A stretch of 64,000 nucleotides of DNA, taken from assembly GCF_018143015.1 (NCBI RefSeq), contig NC_054757.1, positions 22,831,785 through 22,895,784 on the forward strand. Reading direction: 5' to 3'. Position 1 is the stretch's first letter. Every line of letters starts with the position of its first letter. The DNA comes from Lytechinus variegatus. Its lineage: Eukaryota; Echinodermata; Echinoidea; Temnopleuroida; Toxopneustidae. The position numbers and the translations under genes are program-made. Positions 1-11,604 of this stretch are shown here, in pieces. A model generated the notes under the pieces. It had not been told where the DNA came from. It saw only the letters and a program-made list of their open reading frames with translations, and made no database searches.

Positions 1-521
1 CTTCTCGGTGAACTTTCCTTTTAAAGAGATTATTAATAAGACTTAATATTGGCAACTAACGTGAACACAGTAGGCTAGTTTAAGCGAGATAATAGGAGCG
101 CATTGAGCACCTGACAAATATTACATGAAACGAAATAAATGATAGACACAGAAATTAACTGTAATGGGCTGAATAGCTTTCTTCATTGGGGATTCTGTTC
201 TGTTTCAGTACTGAATATAAAGAACATTAAATCACATTATCAGGAAAACAAGTGACAGTAAACACCCTCTCATCACTGGCGTACTAAGACTAGATAGGGA
301 GATATTTTGACTGACCGAATCAATTTTGTCTTAGATCTGAAAAGCGAGCAAAGCGATCAAGGAAAATATTTAAGTATATAGAATGATTCAAATATTCATA
401 TTGTCCTTGGAATCCTATATTGTTCACTATCGTCAGTTTACCTTGGTAATTTCCTAGATAATTTTATGTTATCAACCTTATTTCCTCGCTGTTTTATATA
501 ATTTCCGTCTCTGTTTTATAG

Positions 522-3500
522 GGCGCACCAGCTTCTTGGTGGAAGTATCGTCATTACCAGCACCATGCAAAACCTAATGTGGTAAGTTGTCTTCCTAAAC
601 AACCCATTGAATGAGACACGACTAGCAACCTCGTTTGAAATCCAATTATGTCAAGATCAAAATATTCAAAGAAAGTGTTTTTTAATGATTTGAATATTGA
701 CCTCCTTTGATTGCCCCCTCCCCATTTCACGTTCTCTCCCGTCTTTCTTTCCATCCCTCCCTCTCTTTCTTTTCCTTCTCTCTCGCTATATCTGTCCATC
801 TATCTATCTATCTATCTGACTGTCTGTCTAGCTGTCTATCTATCTATCTATTTATTTATTTATCTATCTATCTGTCTGTCTGTCTATCTGCCTGTCTTTT
901 TGTATGTCTGTCTGTCTATCTATCTTTCTATCTATCCCTATATCTATCTACCCATATATCTATCTATCCATCTATCTATCCATCTATCTATCTACCCATC
1001 TATCCATCCATCTATCTATCTATCTATATCTCTGCTCTACCCAGGATAATCATACTGATTTATTGCACTGTTTGTCTGGTTTTCCTTCCCCTTTCCTTTC
1101 GAGGCCTTTATCAATTTCAAGCTCTAAGCTTGAGATGGACGTCTCCCACATTTCAAAATGTATTATGTCGATTATGTGTATACCCTTTTCTGCTATTTGT
1201 TTTAATAATACAGTAATAAATTTAAAAAAAATTGTCAGGTATAAATATATATCAATTAGATTGTTAGAATGTATGTATGCACGTTGTTCATTATCATTTG
1301 CTTATTGTTGTGTTGTGCTGAGAAAAAAAATGGTTACACTTGTATATTTCATTTCATTTCATTCGTTTATTTCCATTTTCAACAATTACAATTTCTTCTG
1401 TACATGTTGACATATATAAATAACAAAACATATTTCAAATATTCCTGTACAGAAAATTATATTCAAGATTATTACAAATCAGGTTGGAAATGGAGGAGGC
1501 TGCTAAAAAGCGGAGCTTGTAGAGTGCAGCCTCCTGCTTTTGTTGTTGGAATGTGGAGATCAGTAAATCAAATCAAGTTATTGTTCAGTAATAAAGACAA
1601 TTTATATGTTATTATCATTATTATTGATTTTGATTGATATCAATATATTCATCTCTTTCGCTATGTAGATCAACAAGGACCCTGATATCAAGATGGAGAT
1701 CTTTTTTCTTGTAGGCGACACGGTACCGAAGGAAGTGGCTAAAGCAAAGACAGGCTTTATGCCTTACCAGCATCAGCATAAATACTTTCCTTTTCGTAAG
1801 TAAAATTTATTTCATCATTGATTTATTATTAGGGGGATAAATCACATTCAAACCTACTTTTTAAGTGATCTTGGACAATAGATTTATCCGACGAAATTTC
1901 TCGAAAGTGATCAGAACGGAATCATTCATATGCATTTTACTGAAGACGGGACACCATGATGGACATTAATAGTTTCGTGGGGATCATGTCATCTTCCAAT
2001 CATCTTCTGTCAAAAAAAATTATGCCCTACTTTAGGAAGCGAACATGTTAAATATATATGTCACAATTAAATGGTCATGTCCACGGTTTTGTACACGTTA
2101 ACTTAAAACAACAAGTGTTTAGGCCTCAATACTCCATGCTATTTAAATTAATTCCAAAGTTGAGCCAATCAAAGAGTTGCTTTTGTCTTCCTGTGATCAT
2201 GGTGGTGTTGCTTGGACACAGACTGACTTTAAGATTTCAGAAAAATAATAATCAGAGGGCTTGATCATTCAGAGCTTTGTAAGAAAGTAGAAGATGTCAC
2301 TATATCATTTAACTTTTCCTTGGTAATATGTACATCTAAGACTACTATCCCAATTCTGTTTTATTTCAGTTTTGCCGATATTTTTAATTCCTGTCTACTA
2401 CACCTTTGAGTTTTTCCGTTACGTCATAAAACGAAAGGAGTGGGTGGTAAGTTGATTTTGATTTGATTAACATCATGTTTAACCCCCTTTAAAATTCTAA
2501 ACTTTTTCGTGCATTAGTCTGTGAGTGGTTATGGATGTCTCTCCTGTGTGAGATTGGTTGATTACGCAACAAGTTGTCACTCTTATCATTTTTTTTCATT
2601 GAATTAACTTGTTTCATATTTTAAATTTTTCTTTAATAAATAAAATGAATCAACTAACCCTTTCATATTTTGATAACTAATGTTTGCAACTAGTCATGAT
2701 GACTGTCATTTCAACCAAATCATATTTAGACATTGGCCCGAAATAAAAATTTAAAAAAAGGTGTATATTGCAAAATCCAGAGATGTTCGAATCTACGGAT
2801 TTTTTTAATCCATGATCAGACTGAATTCCGGTAAATGAGTCTGAACCAATGATTAAAATACAAATCTTGAAAGAAAACATCGCATCATGGCTGAATTTTC
2901 CTGTCTGACATTAGGGCTTCTTCGCAACCACTTCGCAGAAGTATAAACTTTTCATGGTCAAAAGCCCTTAATAACAGAACAGTCTTTGCCGAACATCGGT
3001 GAATCAAAACAGCAGTGTCGTCCTGGGGAGCGTTTCATCAACATTTTTGTCCGACAAGTTGTCAGATCTGACATCTTTCCTTGATTTTGATTGGTTGATA
3101 AGCAATGTTACTATGGTAACTGTCCGACAGTCTGTCGGATAAAATAGGACTTGTCGGATAAAATGTCTGACAAGTCCTTTCATGAAACGCTCCCCTGGAC
3201 TCTGGAAAAAACGACATATTTGCAATTTTGTTGTCCGGTCCGAATCTTCGGACGGTCTGCTGTCCCGGTCCACCAATCAATAGGACAACTCCCGGTCGAC
3301 AAAAACCTCTCAGCTGGTGCTTTCCATTGTGATTTGACTTACTTTGTCAAAGGATTCGGTGCGTTGTAGAAAGTGTCTGCGTAATGATTGCGATTACACG
3401 CTATTGGCATTGTTGGCGGCATCGAAGGTCGGCCTATACGCCTTGCTTTAAAACCAATTTCTGACGATGTAACATTATTGTCAGCAATCCCATATATTTG

Positions 3501-6500
3501 AAATACATGTTTTATTCATATATTACATGAATACATTTACTTATGATGCAGGAGCTGACCTTAATGATCCTTTTCTTCGTCCGGCATTTCTACCTCTTCG
3601 CGCCGTACCTCGGATACGTCGGGGCTTTTCTCCTCTTCATGCTCGGAAGGTAATTTAGACCAGATAATTTCTCTTAGGAGTTGATTCCCCAAGGGCGTAA
3701 CAGACCCCCCCCCCTCCCATTCCTTCACGGTAAGCTCCCTATGGCAAGTCACCCCTATAGGAAACACTGTAATGTCACCTCCCTCGTAATGGAAGGGGTC
3801 TTAGAAGCTTGTGATGCTTATCCTATATAAGAAAAACATAAAAAAAAAAACTTGCAGGTCCTTGGTTCCTGTTGGTCCATTCAAGCAATGATTTAGAGGG
3901 TGATCATGGGTCGGATCTCTGTTTTTTCATACTGTAAAAATTTCAGGAAAATATATAAGGGGTCATTTTCCAGAGATTATGATTGTCCCTCTGGTCATTT
4001 TCCCTTAAGGTATGATTGTCCTGCATGGACCGTTTTCATAAATATAACTTTCATTGAGAGCAGATTACAAGCTACTGTTACAAGCTACTGAAATCAAAGT
4101 TTTTTGATTGGCTAACAAAAGAATTTGTTTTTAAATTCCTTTTTATCTTCCAGGACTGTTCAGAGCACGTGGTTTGTGTGGGTGAGTCAAGCAAACCATA
4201 TCCCGATGGCCGTTGAACACGATGAAGCAGAGAGACACTGGGTCCATCTACAGGTATACTTATTACCCCCATGCCCTCACCCCCCCTGCCTTCACACTGG
4301 TAACGGACTCTACTATGATACCTTTAATAGCGCCATCTTGAGGGTTGGGAAAGAGAATGAGCTAGGCCAGTGAAGAAGGGACATGAAAAGGATACATAAT
4401 GCAGGGGCCGCGGAACCGGGGGGAGGGCCTGGAGGGGCTTCAGCCCCCCCACACTTTTTTCCAAAGCCGTGTGCAAAAACGTAAAAATGACGACCATATG
4501 ATTTGATTTTTAGCATGGTCAGCCCCCCCCCCCCCATTTGAAAACCGTTCGGCGGCCCATGTAATAGGACATAAAAAGATAAACACATTAAACTGGTGGA
4601 ACAAAGTTCATTGACCCTATTTGCAGGACTATTTTCCGTTAACATGTTGGAATCACCTAGTATAATGACATTATTTGCCAAGGAAAATACTTGATCTTAG
4701 CCTGCTTCTAGACTTTCAAAGAATTATATAGAACAATCCGGTTTACGATATACGACACCTACGAAAAATGTTAGTCGATTTTTTGGTTCATCTCAAACCA
4801 CATTATTTTTAAATCGTCTTTTCAAAATCATGTCTTCTAACATATTCTGAATTATTTTTTATGTAACATTCAACTACACCACCGCGAATATCTCTATCTT
4901 TCCTTTCAATCATGTAACCTGATATATCTAAGCTCTTTGATGTACATGTATTGCCAACATATGTCTCAGACATTTGTGAATAAATCAACTGAATTGTTAT
5001 GAAAAATATATTCGATTTTTCCTTTTTATTTCGTAAACTTCTGACGTTTAGATGGAATACTGACAATCCTTGATAACAAAAAATACTGAAATTTCGATCT
5101 TTACGTTTTTAGTCAGGTTGATGTCAAGACTCGTTTCCGCTACATAATTCACAATCCACATTTAGAAATAAAATGCAAATAGGACAACTCCAATTGAAAC
5201 AAAAAACCTATCTTTGTATAGAGATTGGGTTACATAGGAACACGTAATATGATCCCAATGTTTGCAGTAGGTACAGAGAAGGGCCCTCTGGTTGCATTTT
5301 ACTGGTTTCTTACAACAAACACAAGCATACTTAATTGTCAACGGATAAATCACATGGCATAGGAAATGAAACAAAAAGCTTAATAACGAAAAATGAACGT
5401 CGTGAACCAAAAATCACGTTAAAACAAGATAGCACACATTTTAATGAAACAACAATATTTCGAAAAAGAACAAATTGTTCAACAATAAACACCACGATTT
5501 ACCTCTAACTTTGTCTGCAGAAAGTTCAATTGTTCAGTTAACTGTCATCAGGTCCTTTACACTGACTTTAGACACCTTTTCGTCGTCCGATTTATTGACA
5601 ATCTTATTTTTAACAGCTTGTGTCCAGTGTTTGTAATCTTTGGATCTGAGACTTTTCTCTACTTTCCAGTATAATTTATTCCGCTGCTATGTAGATCTTT
5701 CATTTATATGGATGTCCTTTGACTTCTTCGATGTCTTTGTAAGTTGAATCTGGCCTGTTAAATGGAGTCTCTCTTTCGATAGTTAGTAAAGTTTACTATG
5801 ACGTCCCGATGTTCTTTGCGAGTCTTCTTTCCCTTCTGGTTGGGGGTTCCCAAGTCGGTGGCATCCGTCGACGTCGCTCTCATCGACGGTAACCGACTAT
5901 TTTCCCTTCCACTCCCTCGTTCTGCGTCCCGTTGATGTCGACAAATATCAGACAGTTTCCTCGAGAGTATTGCTCCACCTCGTCCGTGGCGTCCTCGACG
6001 ACATCTACTCGTTTTTCAAACAACGCCATTTCGTCATTGGCGTTGTCGATGCCGAATTGCAACGAGTCTCTCACTTCCGACCTCAGAGATTCACACATCT
6101 CATCCAGCAGCTTGTTTTGATAGCTGAAGCTAGCTTGGAAATAAAATTATCATTAGTGAGTAGTTCATCGATGGCTGCTTGGATAGCATTGTCGTCATCA
6201 ATGTCGTTATTTTGGGCAGCAGAATTTCCGGCAGGAGAGGAACGCTTGGGATATGATTTCTTGTTGAGCACCATTAATGCTGGAAAAATTGGATAAAACA
6301 TCAAAAGTTTGCATTGTAAAATTATTTTTTGAATATCTGAAGATGAAGAGGCGGTATATTAATGCTGATCTCAAAACTCCACACTAAATAGTGTATATTT
6401 CATTGGTCTTCGTACATTTTCCAAATCTTACCTCAAAAGCGTTTTTCAATGTTTCAGTTAGTGTGGTGCGTGGTATTGTAATTCGACGGTGCAGGACTAT

Positions 6501-9500
6501 ATAATCGAACATTAAAGGGTAACTTTTGGCCAAAAACAATACAGTTTTATTGAATATCGTAACATTAACAAGCAATAAACTGTGGATTTCATCAACATCA
6601 ACTGAAAAATAAAGAGGTTATCAAATTTCAATGCTGAGCATTATTTCAGCGACAATAAACTGATGTAGTCATGAATATCTTCATTTTCCCCATAACAGAT
6701 GCATGCAACATGTAACTTAGAATCGTCAATCTTCATTGATTGGTTTACCGGGCATCTTAATTATCAAGTTGAACATCAGTAAGTATTATTTTATTTATTT
6801 ATCTATTCGAATATATTTTAACAGGGTAAAAACGTGATAAGGGACAGCTGTTTCGCATCATGGTCCGGTACTGCAAAGGCATAATAATAGCAACATCACA
6901 CAGTTTAAAACATGTGTTAATTAAATAGAACTTTAAAAGAACAAACGGATATCCAATTATGCAATTCAGAAGAAAAATCAGAAAAGTAAGAAGAGAAGTG
7001 TGATGAGCTAAGGGTACTCTGGTTTGAACAGACTTGGATCCAGAGAGGGGCAGGGCTCATTGGAACCTACCCCCCCCCCCCATTCTTTGGTTCAGTGATG
7101 TATTTTCCAAGTGTTTTCTTTTTAATCCCCTTTTCCTCTCTTATTTTAGTATATAAAGACCCTGTGGGGAAGAAAATTTTGGCCTTTTTACCAGCGATTA
7201 CCTTTATTTGTTATTTGTGTTGTCAAAAATATTGGCTTATAGGCGACCCCCCCCCCCATCTCTTACTATAAAAAAAACCTGACATTTGTAGGGCATCACC
7301 ACCAAGAGGACAACTCGGGCTATTGTGACTATTAAGTTGCCCTCAAAGTATTCATAACTTTCTTATATACACCCCCCCCCCCCCACTTTAATGAAATCTT
7401 CAATGGTATACTTTATAAATTGTTTGATTTTCTTTTTTTTCAAATCAAGTTGTCGGTATAAACATTTTTTTAATCCATTCTTATATTTATGTTTTATATT
7501 CATGCAGTATTAATGAATGCGTTTACATCTATCGGGCTACTACAAATGTGAATGTTTAATAGTTATTATAATTATGCCTATATTCAATTCAATGCAATTC
7601 AATTCAATTCTTTTATTTCATTTCCATTCAAAACATAATACAATGTAATATAAAACAATACAAATCAAATACAATTTTACAGAAGGGCATTCTTACTTCG
7701 TAAAAAAAACAACAGTATAATATAGAGCATAAATGGAAATGGAAATGAGGGGGATCCACTAAAAAGCAAAGCTTGTAAAATTGTAGATCCCCTTGGAAAA
7801 GAAGAAATTATAGTCGACTTACTATATGCGTACATGCATGTATTACAGGAAAGAAAAAGAAATCATATTGACGGAAACATAATTACTGAACAAATGCAAA
7901 GCTTTATCATGTTTGTATTATCTTTGTTTTGAAATAAATTGATGATATTCGATTAATTTTGAGAGCCTTTTTTTATGTAAATATGCCGTCCTTACTCAAG
8001 TGTGTCCCCATCCCCTGAAAGTGACAGTATATATCTTTAATGAAAATATGTCGTTCATACACAAGTGAAGAATCTTTTTTTTTTGGCTTGTCATATTTTA
8101 AACGGGAAAATGCGCCCTCCCCCTTGGAAAATCCTGGATCCGCCTCTGATATTGATAATAATATCATCTTTGTATCTTTCATTATAGTCTTTTCCCCACG
8201 ATGCCTAGACATAACCTTCATAAGATAAGACCTTATGTGCAATCGATGTGCGAGAAACACAATATTCCTTATATCAGGAAACCATTCTGGACTGCTATGG
8301 CTGATATCCTTCGGTAAGAATATCATATTCCATATGTTTTCTTTCGTTTATATACAGTGCGTATCAAAAAAAAGTTTACACTTTGAAAAAGCCCTGGGAT
8401 CCAGCTGGATCTGAGGGCATAACTGAATCTGAACAAAAGTTTATATCAGACATCTCCAGCATTTTTTCACTGATTTTTTTTTTATCATTTAAAGTGGTTT
8501 ACATTTCATTTTTAATTTAATACTTGTTTTCCACACTTTTCCCAAGCTTGACAATGATTAACAAAATAAAAATCAAGCCTATAAGCCGTTTCATGTAAAT
8601 CACAGCTCAGTGTAAAGCAAATATCGCCATGATGGCATCGGTGTGTGGGGGAGTGGGGTGGGGCGCAATGCACTCTTCAAAGTGTTTTGGGCAAGGAAAC
8701 AAGTTTAAAAAGGTAAAAGATATCTTCAAATCAATTTTACTAGCTAAATTCCACGTGTTCCTCATGATTAAGGTCTGCTTTTATTCGCATAACTATTTCA
8801 AAGTTTTGCGCAAATCATTTTTCACTAACTTTTCAAAAGTAAGTGGTGCTCACTCAAGCGGAAATATTTTTCGACAGTTATATCGTCATTTGCTTAAATG
8901 GATCTGTACCAATGTTAAAATGTGGAAAAATCTTCAGGATATTACAAATGTATCATTTTACAGGATTTTTTTCTAAGTGTAAACATTTTTTTTGATACGC
9001 ACTGTATATTGTAAATCGTTTTTTTTTACTCGGAGTGCTGATATAAATTTGAAAAGCAAAAATAAGGGGAGGGGCTTTCACGAGAAAATGAAGATCAATT
9101 TGGTCCAGAGAAATTTTGACAAGAAAAAAAGTTTCACAACTACATATAGTACGTCATTTTGGTTACATTTTTCAATTCTTATCACAATTACAGGGGGTGC
9201 TGCGTATGGAGAATAATACATACAGCACCCCCTGATAAAATCTTGGGGTGTTTCATCACCCCCGCCTCCCGGGTCCAAATACATCTGTTGGGTTCTGTGG
9301 AGGGGAAAGCAATGAGGAAAACATAACAATGATATTGACAGCAATTAATATTTATTCTTCTAAGATTAGAAAAATACAAAACTATAATAAACGCCTGATA
9401 AGTTGTTTTTCTTTTTCCTATTTTGTTTTATCTCGTATACAGGTCTTTGAAGAAATCAGGCAATATGTGGTACGAGCTGTATCACATGCTTGACCCAGCC

Positions 9501-9512
9501 AATGACCACTGA
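522..9512 (+). CDS. front-end fatty acyl desaturase (FADS family), 5'-partial, last eight exons
   Basis: Membrane di-iron desaturase that inserts double bases between an existing double bond and the carboxyl end of fatty acyl-CoA (polyunsaturated fatty acid synthesis, ER membrane; family knowledge). Exons with GT/AG borders and matching phases: 522-581, 1669-1795, 2370-2446, 3552-3649, 4154-4253, 6699-6778, 8188-8313, 9443-9512. Seen: second histidine box HYQHH in [14 protein letters not shown], then NKDPDIKM; hydrophobic segments in exons 3-4; [13 protein letters not shown] in exon 5; third box QVEHH split across the exon 6/7 border, followed by [18 protein letters not shown]-terminus [22 protein letters not shown] then TGA. 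The order and spacing match vertebrate FADS2 throughout. The cytochrome b5 domain and first histidine box must lie upstream; bases 1-521 are intron. The usual short C-terminus is altered and lies in a tandem duplication. An ATTAAA at 9867-9872 is a possible polyadenylation signal. Substrate specificity (delta-5/6/8) cannot be read here. Confidence 0.93.
780..1085 (+). repeat. (ATCT)n microsatellite-bearing dispersed repeat, copy 1
   Basis: About 270 bp of ATCT with GTCT, ATTT and ACCC variants, preceded by a pyrimidine-rich lead and ending in a boundary, CCCAGGATAATCATACTGAT (1039-1058), that is repeated exactly after the microsatellite at 43.2 kb. So this is a dispersed repeat with an internal tetranucleotide tract, in the first intron of the window. 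The Ser/Leu/Ile/Tyr-rich open frames here are artefacts of the repeat. Confidence 0.8.
1340..1565 (-). mobile_element. LINE 3'-end fragment (antisense), copy 1
   Basis: Read on the minus strand this ends in an A-rich segment and ATGAA-type tandem repeats (left edge, TTTCATTTCATTTCATTC), typical of LINEs with microsatellite tails. It carries a stem-loop, GGAGGCTGC (1495-1503) with GCAGCCTCC (1526-1534), around a loop containing CTAAAAAGCGGAGCTTG. The same layout recurs at 7582-7805. CR1/L2-like affiliation is inferred from the tail style. Confidence 0.55.
3025..3195. mobile_element. short inverted-repeat element (MITE), 171 bp
   Basis: Termini GGGGAGCGTTTCAT and ATGAAACGCTCCCC are perfect inverted repeats, followed inward by related TGTCCGACAAG / CTTGTCGGA blocks. 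There is no coding sequence. A clear target duplication is not visible, so the superfamily is left open. It lies in the intron between the exons at 2370-2446 and 3552-3649. Confidence 0.7.
4402..4561. mobile_element. MITE of the CAGGGGCCGCGG family, copy 1
   Basis: About 160 bp starting CAGGGGCCGCGGAACCGGGG and ending in CCGTTCGGCGGCCCATG. A second copy lies at 34815-34969 with the same core (CAAAAACGTAAAAAT, TTTTTAGCATGGTCAG). It abuts the end of the antisense LINE fragment, so it marks where that fragment stops or was invaded. Confidence 0.7.
4563..6310 (-). mobile_element. 5' part of a non-LTR retrotransposon (LINE), antisense in a FADS intron
   Basis: Three blocks on the minus strand, in LINE order. 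(a) 6304-5500: an ORF1-like region with an acidic/coiled segment and [17 protein letters not shown], resembling the start of the RNA-binding domain of L1/CR1-type ORF1 proteins. (b) 5410-5100: a PHD-like zinc cluster, CVCCKKPV...[14 protein letters not shown], followed by a W-CP-C segment. (c) 5066-4570: an apurinic endonuclease domain with [15 protein letters not shown], a SET(W)-like motif, [14 protein letters not shown] and [11 protein letters not shown], followed by SPANRVNEL. The frames are broken by several frameshifts and stops, and the reverse transcriptase is absent, so it is a dead fragment. A PHD finger ahead of the endonuclease fits CR1/L2-like LINEs, but the clade is an inference. 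It fills most of the 2.4-kb intron 4254-6698. Confidence 0.8.
7582..7805 (-). mobile_element. LINE 3'-end fragment (antisense), copy 2
   Basis: Starts with ATTCA-type tandem repeats and TTTTATTTCATTTCCATTC (the tail, read on the minus strand). It carries stem GGGGATCCAC (7750-7759) with GTAGATCCCC (7783-7792) around a loop with TAAAAAGCAAAGCTTGT, homologous to the loop of copy 1 at 1340-1565. The stems differ in sequence but both pair. Confidence 0.55.
8355..9004. mobile_element. Tc1/mariner-like non-autonomous element, 650 bp, TA target duplication
   Basis: Terminal inverted repeats CAGTGCGTATCAAAAAAA / TTTTTTTGATACGCACTG continue into a matching GTTTACACTT / AAGTGTAAAC block. Flanking TA dinucleotides lie at 8353-8354 and 9005-9006. 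No transposase is visible; a 115-codon open frame inside (8629-8976) has no recognisable motif and is probably chance. The good TIR match suggests fairly recent movement. It sits in the last FADS intron. Confidence 0.88.
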
Positions 9513-9571
9513 CGATCTCTATCACATGCTTGACCCCGCCAGCCAATGACCACTTACGAGCTCTATCACAT
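9472..9571 (+). repeat. tandem duplication over the FADS C-terminal codons and stop
   Basis: Units ACGAGCTGTATCACATGCTT... (9472-9511), ACGATCTCTATCACATGCTT... (9512-9555) and a partial third, ACGAGCTCTATCACAT (9556-9571). Units are 40 and 44 bp. Only the first unit is translated; TGA at 9510-9512 ends the protein at the unit border. Confidence 0.85.
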
Positions 9572-9597
9572 TTTTCTGGGGTGGACTTGACCTTTAA
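9572..9597. repeat. solo end of the TTAA foldback family 1
   Basis: TCTGGGGTGGACTTGACC followed by TTTAA equals the right terminus of the elements at 11605-12211 and 24263-24866. It directly follows the truncated third tandem unit. Only the terminus is present. Confidence 0.65.
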
Positions 9598-10251
9598 ACA
9601 TCTGGACCAGCGTTCATTATTTTTGCCTAGCAATTTTCCAGTGATGGCAAATACTTGCACGCCGTGTTGCTCCCAATTGGACCCATATTATCATGATTTT
9701 ATTTTTTAAAATGCAAGGGATTTTCGCGGCCTTTTTGAAGAAAAATTGTAAGGAAAATAAGGAAGTACTCACGAGTAAAAGAAATATATATGGATATGTA
9801 TATATGAAAATTATGGAAAGCATTTGTCTCGTTGCAAAATCATTGTGTTGATTTTATTAATTTTCAATTAAACCTTGGAGATAAAATACCTACATGCTTT
9901 TCTGAACAATTTTGATTTGGTTTGGATTCCCCATACCGTCATGTTGAGAGATTTTCCTACCAAAAAAATGCATCGGTACCAAATATCTTTCTATTGTCTA
10001 TGTTTATATACATGCAAAGCAAACTTGTTAAAGGCTCGCTATGTTAAGTATCAGTATCAATTCTTGCTTTTGCTATCAAGCGATTCTTCGATATGCGTAA
10101 ATTACCTTGTTTGAACCATCAACAAAATTGATGTTACTCAATTTGTTTGTTTTAACAGTAATATGAGTATTATGCCTCGTCTATGCCTTGACATTTAAAT
10201 GAGTCATGTTTTACTAATGTAACTGAACAGGTCTTAGGCTATTCATACATA

Positions 10252-10483
10252 CACTGTAAAAACGCTGTTTAAAATTTTAAGGACGTTGTTTAAGCCTGTC
10301 ACTCTAACAGCTACTGTTCAAACTTTTTAAACAGCTGTTTAAAGTTTTTAAACAGTTGTTTAAATTTTTAAACAGTTGTTTAAATTTTAAAGTTGTTTAA
10401 GAAGTTTAAGCAATTACAAAAAAGTCTTAACAACCTGTTGTTAAAGTGGCAGGCTTAAACAACTTGCTATTTTTTTTACTGTG
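10252..10483. mobile_element. MITE of the CACTGTAAAAA type, 232 bp
   Basis: Ends CACTGTAAAAA / TTTTTTACTGTG are flanked by TA (10250-10251, 10484-10485). Imperfect terminal repeats extend about 55 bp and include TTGTTTAAGCCTG / CAGGCTTAAACAA. The core (about 10325-10395) is three tandem copies of a near-palindrome, TTTAAACAGTTGTTTAAA. No coding sequence. Confidence 0.8.
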
Positions 10484-10728
10484 TACTTAATGTGTGTATC
10501 AATGGTTGACTTGTTTTCTAAAATGTCAATAATGATGATTGTGTTAGATATTCGTTCCTTCTTAAGCTTAATAAATACGATGAGGAATAAATTACCTTCT
10601 ATAAATGGACTGTTACTGTGAGCCATACTTATCATTTTGTTTGAATAAAGATGAAACTGATGTGTAGAGATAATTTTGAATTAGTTTTATGGGCATCCGC
10701 CCTCACCCCCCCCCCCCCACCCCCTGGG

Positions 10729-11193
10729 TTAAAAAGGAACTTAACCCTGACGAATTTTTTTGGGTCAAAATAGCAGAAAAGTAGTAAACAAATATTGGTT
10801 AAGGTTTTAGGGAAATTCATTAAATATCAAGAAATTAGAATGTCAATTTTTGGCTTTGTGACGTCATAAACGAGCATCGTCCCTATATGTTGTGTGTTAT
10901 AAAATGCATACATTTCAATTTTTAGTGGTTCGGGATAACTATGTTTTATTTCCTTTTAGTCAAATGATTTGTTCATTGATATACTGAATGCGCAGTAAAA
11001 ACCATTTTTAGTTTTCTGAAAAAATGTCATTTCATTGATTTTTATTTCACAAAACGATATGTAAGAAGCAGCTCGCATATGACGTCACAAATCAAATAAA
11101 TAAAGTTCTAACAACTTTTTATCATTTTATGGAACTTTCTCGAACCGAGAATATTTTTTACTATTCGTCTGGGTGAACTAAGTTTCCCTTTAA
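10729..11193. mobile_element. TTAA foldback element family 2, copy 1
   Basis: Starts TTAAAAAGGAACTTAACCCTGA and ends TCTGGGTGAACTAAG...CCTTTAA, a worn version of the copy at 39056-39563, with which it shares GTGACGTCATAAACGAGCA and CATATGACGTCACAAATCAA. Both halves pair with each other over most of the length, so a transcript would fold into one long hairpin. Confidence 0.75.
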
Positions 11194-11225
11194 ATTTCAC
11201 AGTAGAGCCTTCTGACATGCCTAAT

Positions 11226-11445
11226 GGGGCATTGCAAGAAACTTGCGATCAATTATTGCAAGTCTATTTTCATTCCCGAAACCAAGCATATATATGCTGT
11301 GCAATTAATTGGCGATTGATTGCTAAATCCGCTCCATGAAGCAAGGAATGTAATATGATTTGATATAGTTAAAAAGGGATCAATCAGTTGTAAAATTGCA
11401 ACAGAATATTTGCGATTGATTGCAAATATTTTCTTGCAACACCCC
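11226..11445. mobile_element. MITE of the GGGGNNTTGCAAGAAA type, 220 bp
   Basis: Termini GGGGCATTGCAAGAAA and TTTCTTGCAACACCCC are inverted repeats. The interior repeats TTGCGATTGATTGCAA-like palindromes. No coding sequence; the target duplication is unclear. Confidence 0.6.
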
Positions 11446-11604
11446 TGAGTTGTTCATAAGCCTTTATATTACCAATACCAGGGTATGTGCTAGAACTGAT
11501 AGGAAACTCAAGCACAATATATTAAAAAAATCTAGGAATACAAAATCATTTGTTCAATCATGAACAAAGCATTCCACTTGGGTTCCATGTTTGATATTCC
11601 GACG

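Noticed and set aside
707-1410. Three overlapping plus-strand open frames rich in Ser, Tyr, Leu and Ile
   Set aside because: They are translations of the ATCT microsatellite in its three frames.
8100-8150. GATCCGCCTCTG end-like sequence, possible hAT-type element
   Set aside because: Only one end was found, so no element could be bounded.
8629-8976. 115-codon frame inside the 650-bp mariner-like element
   Set aside because: No transposase motif and too short; probably chance in a non-autonomous element.
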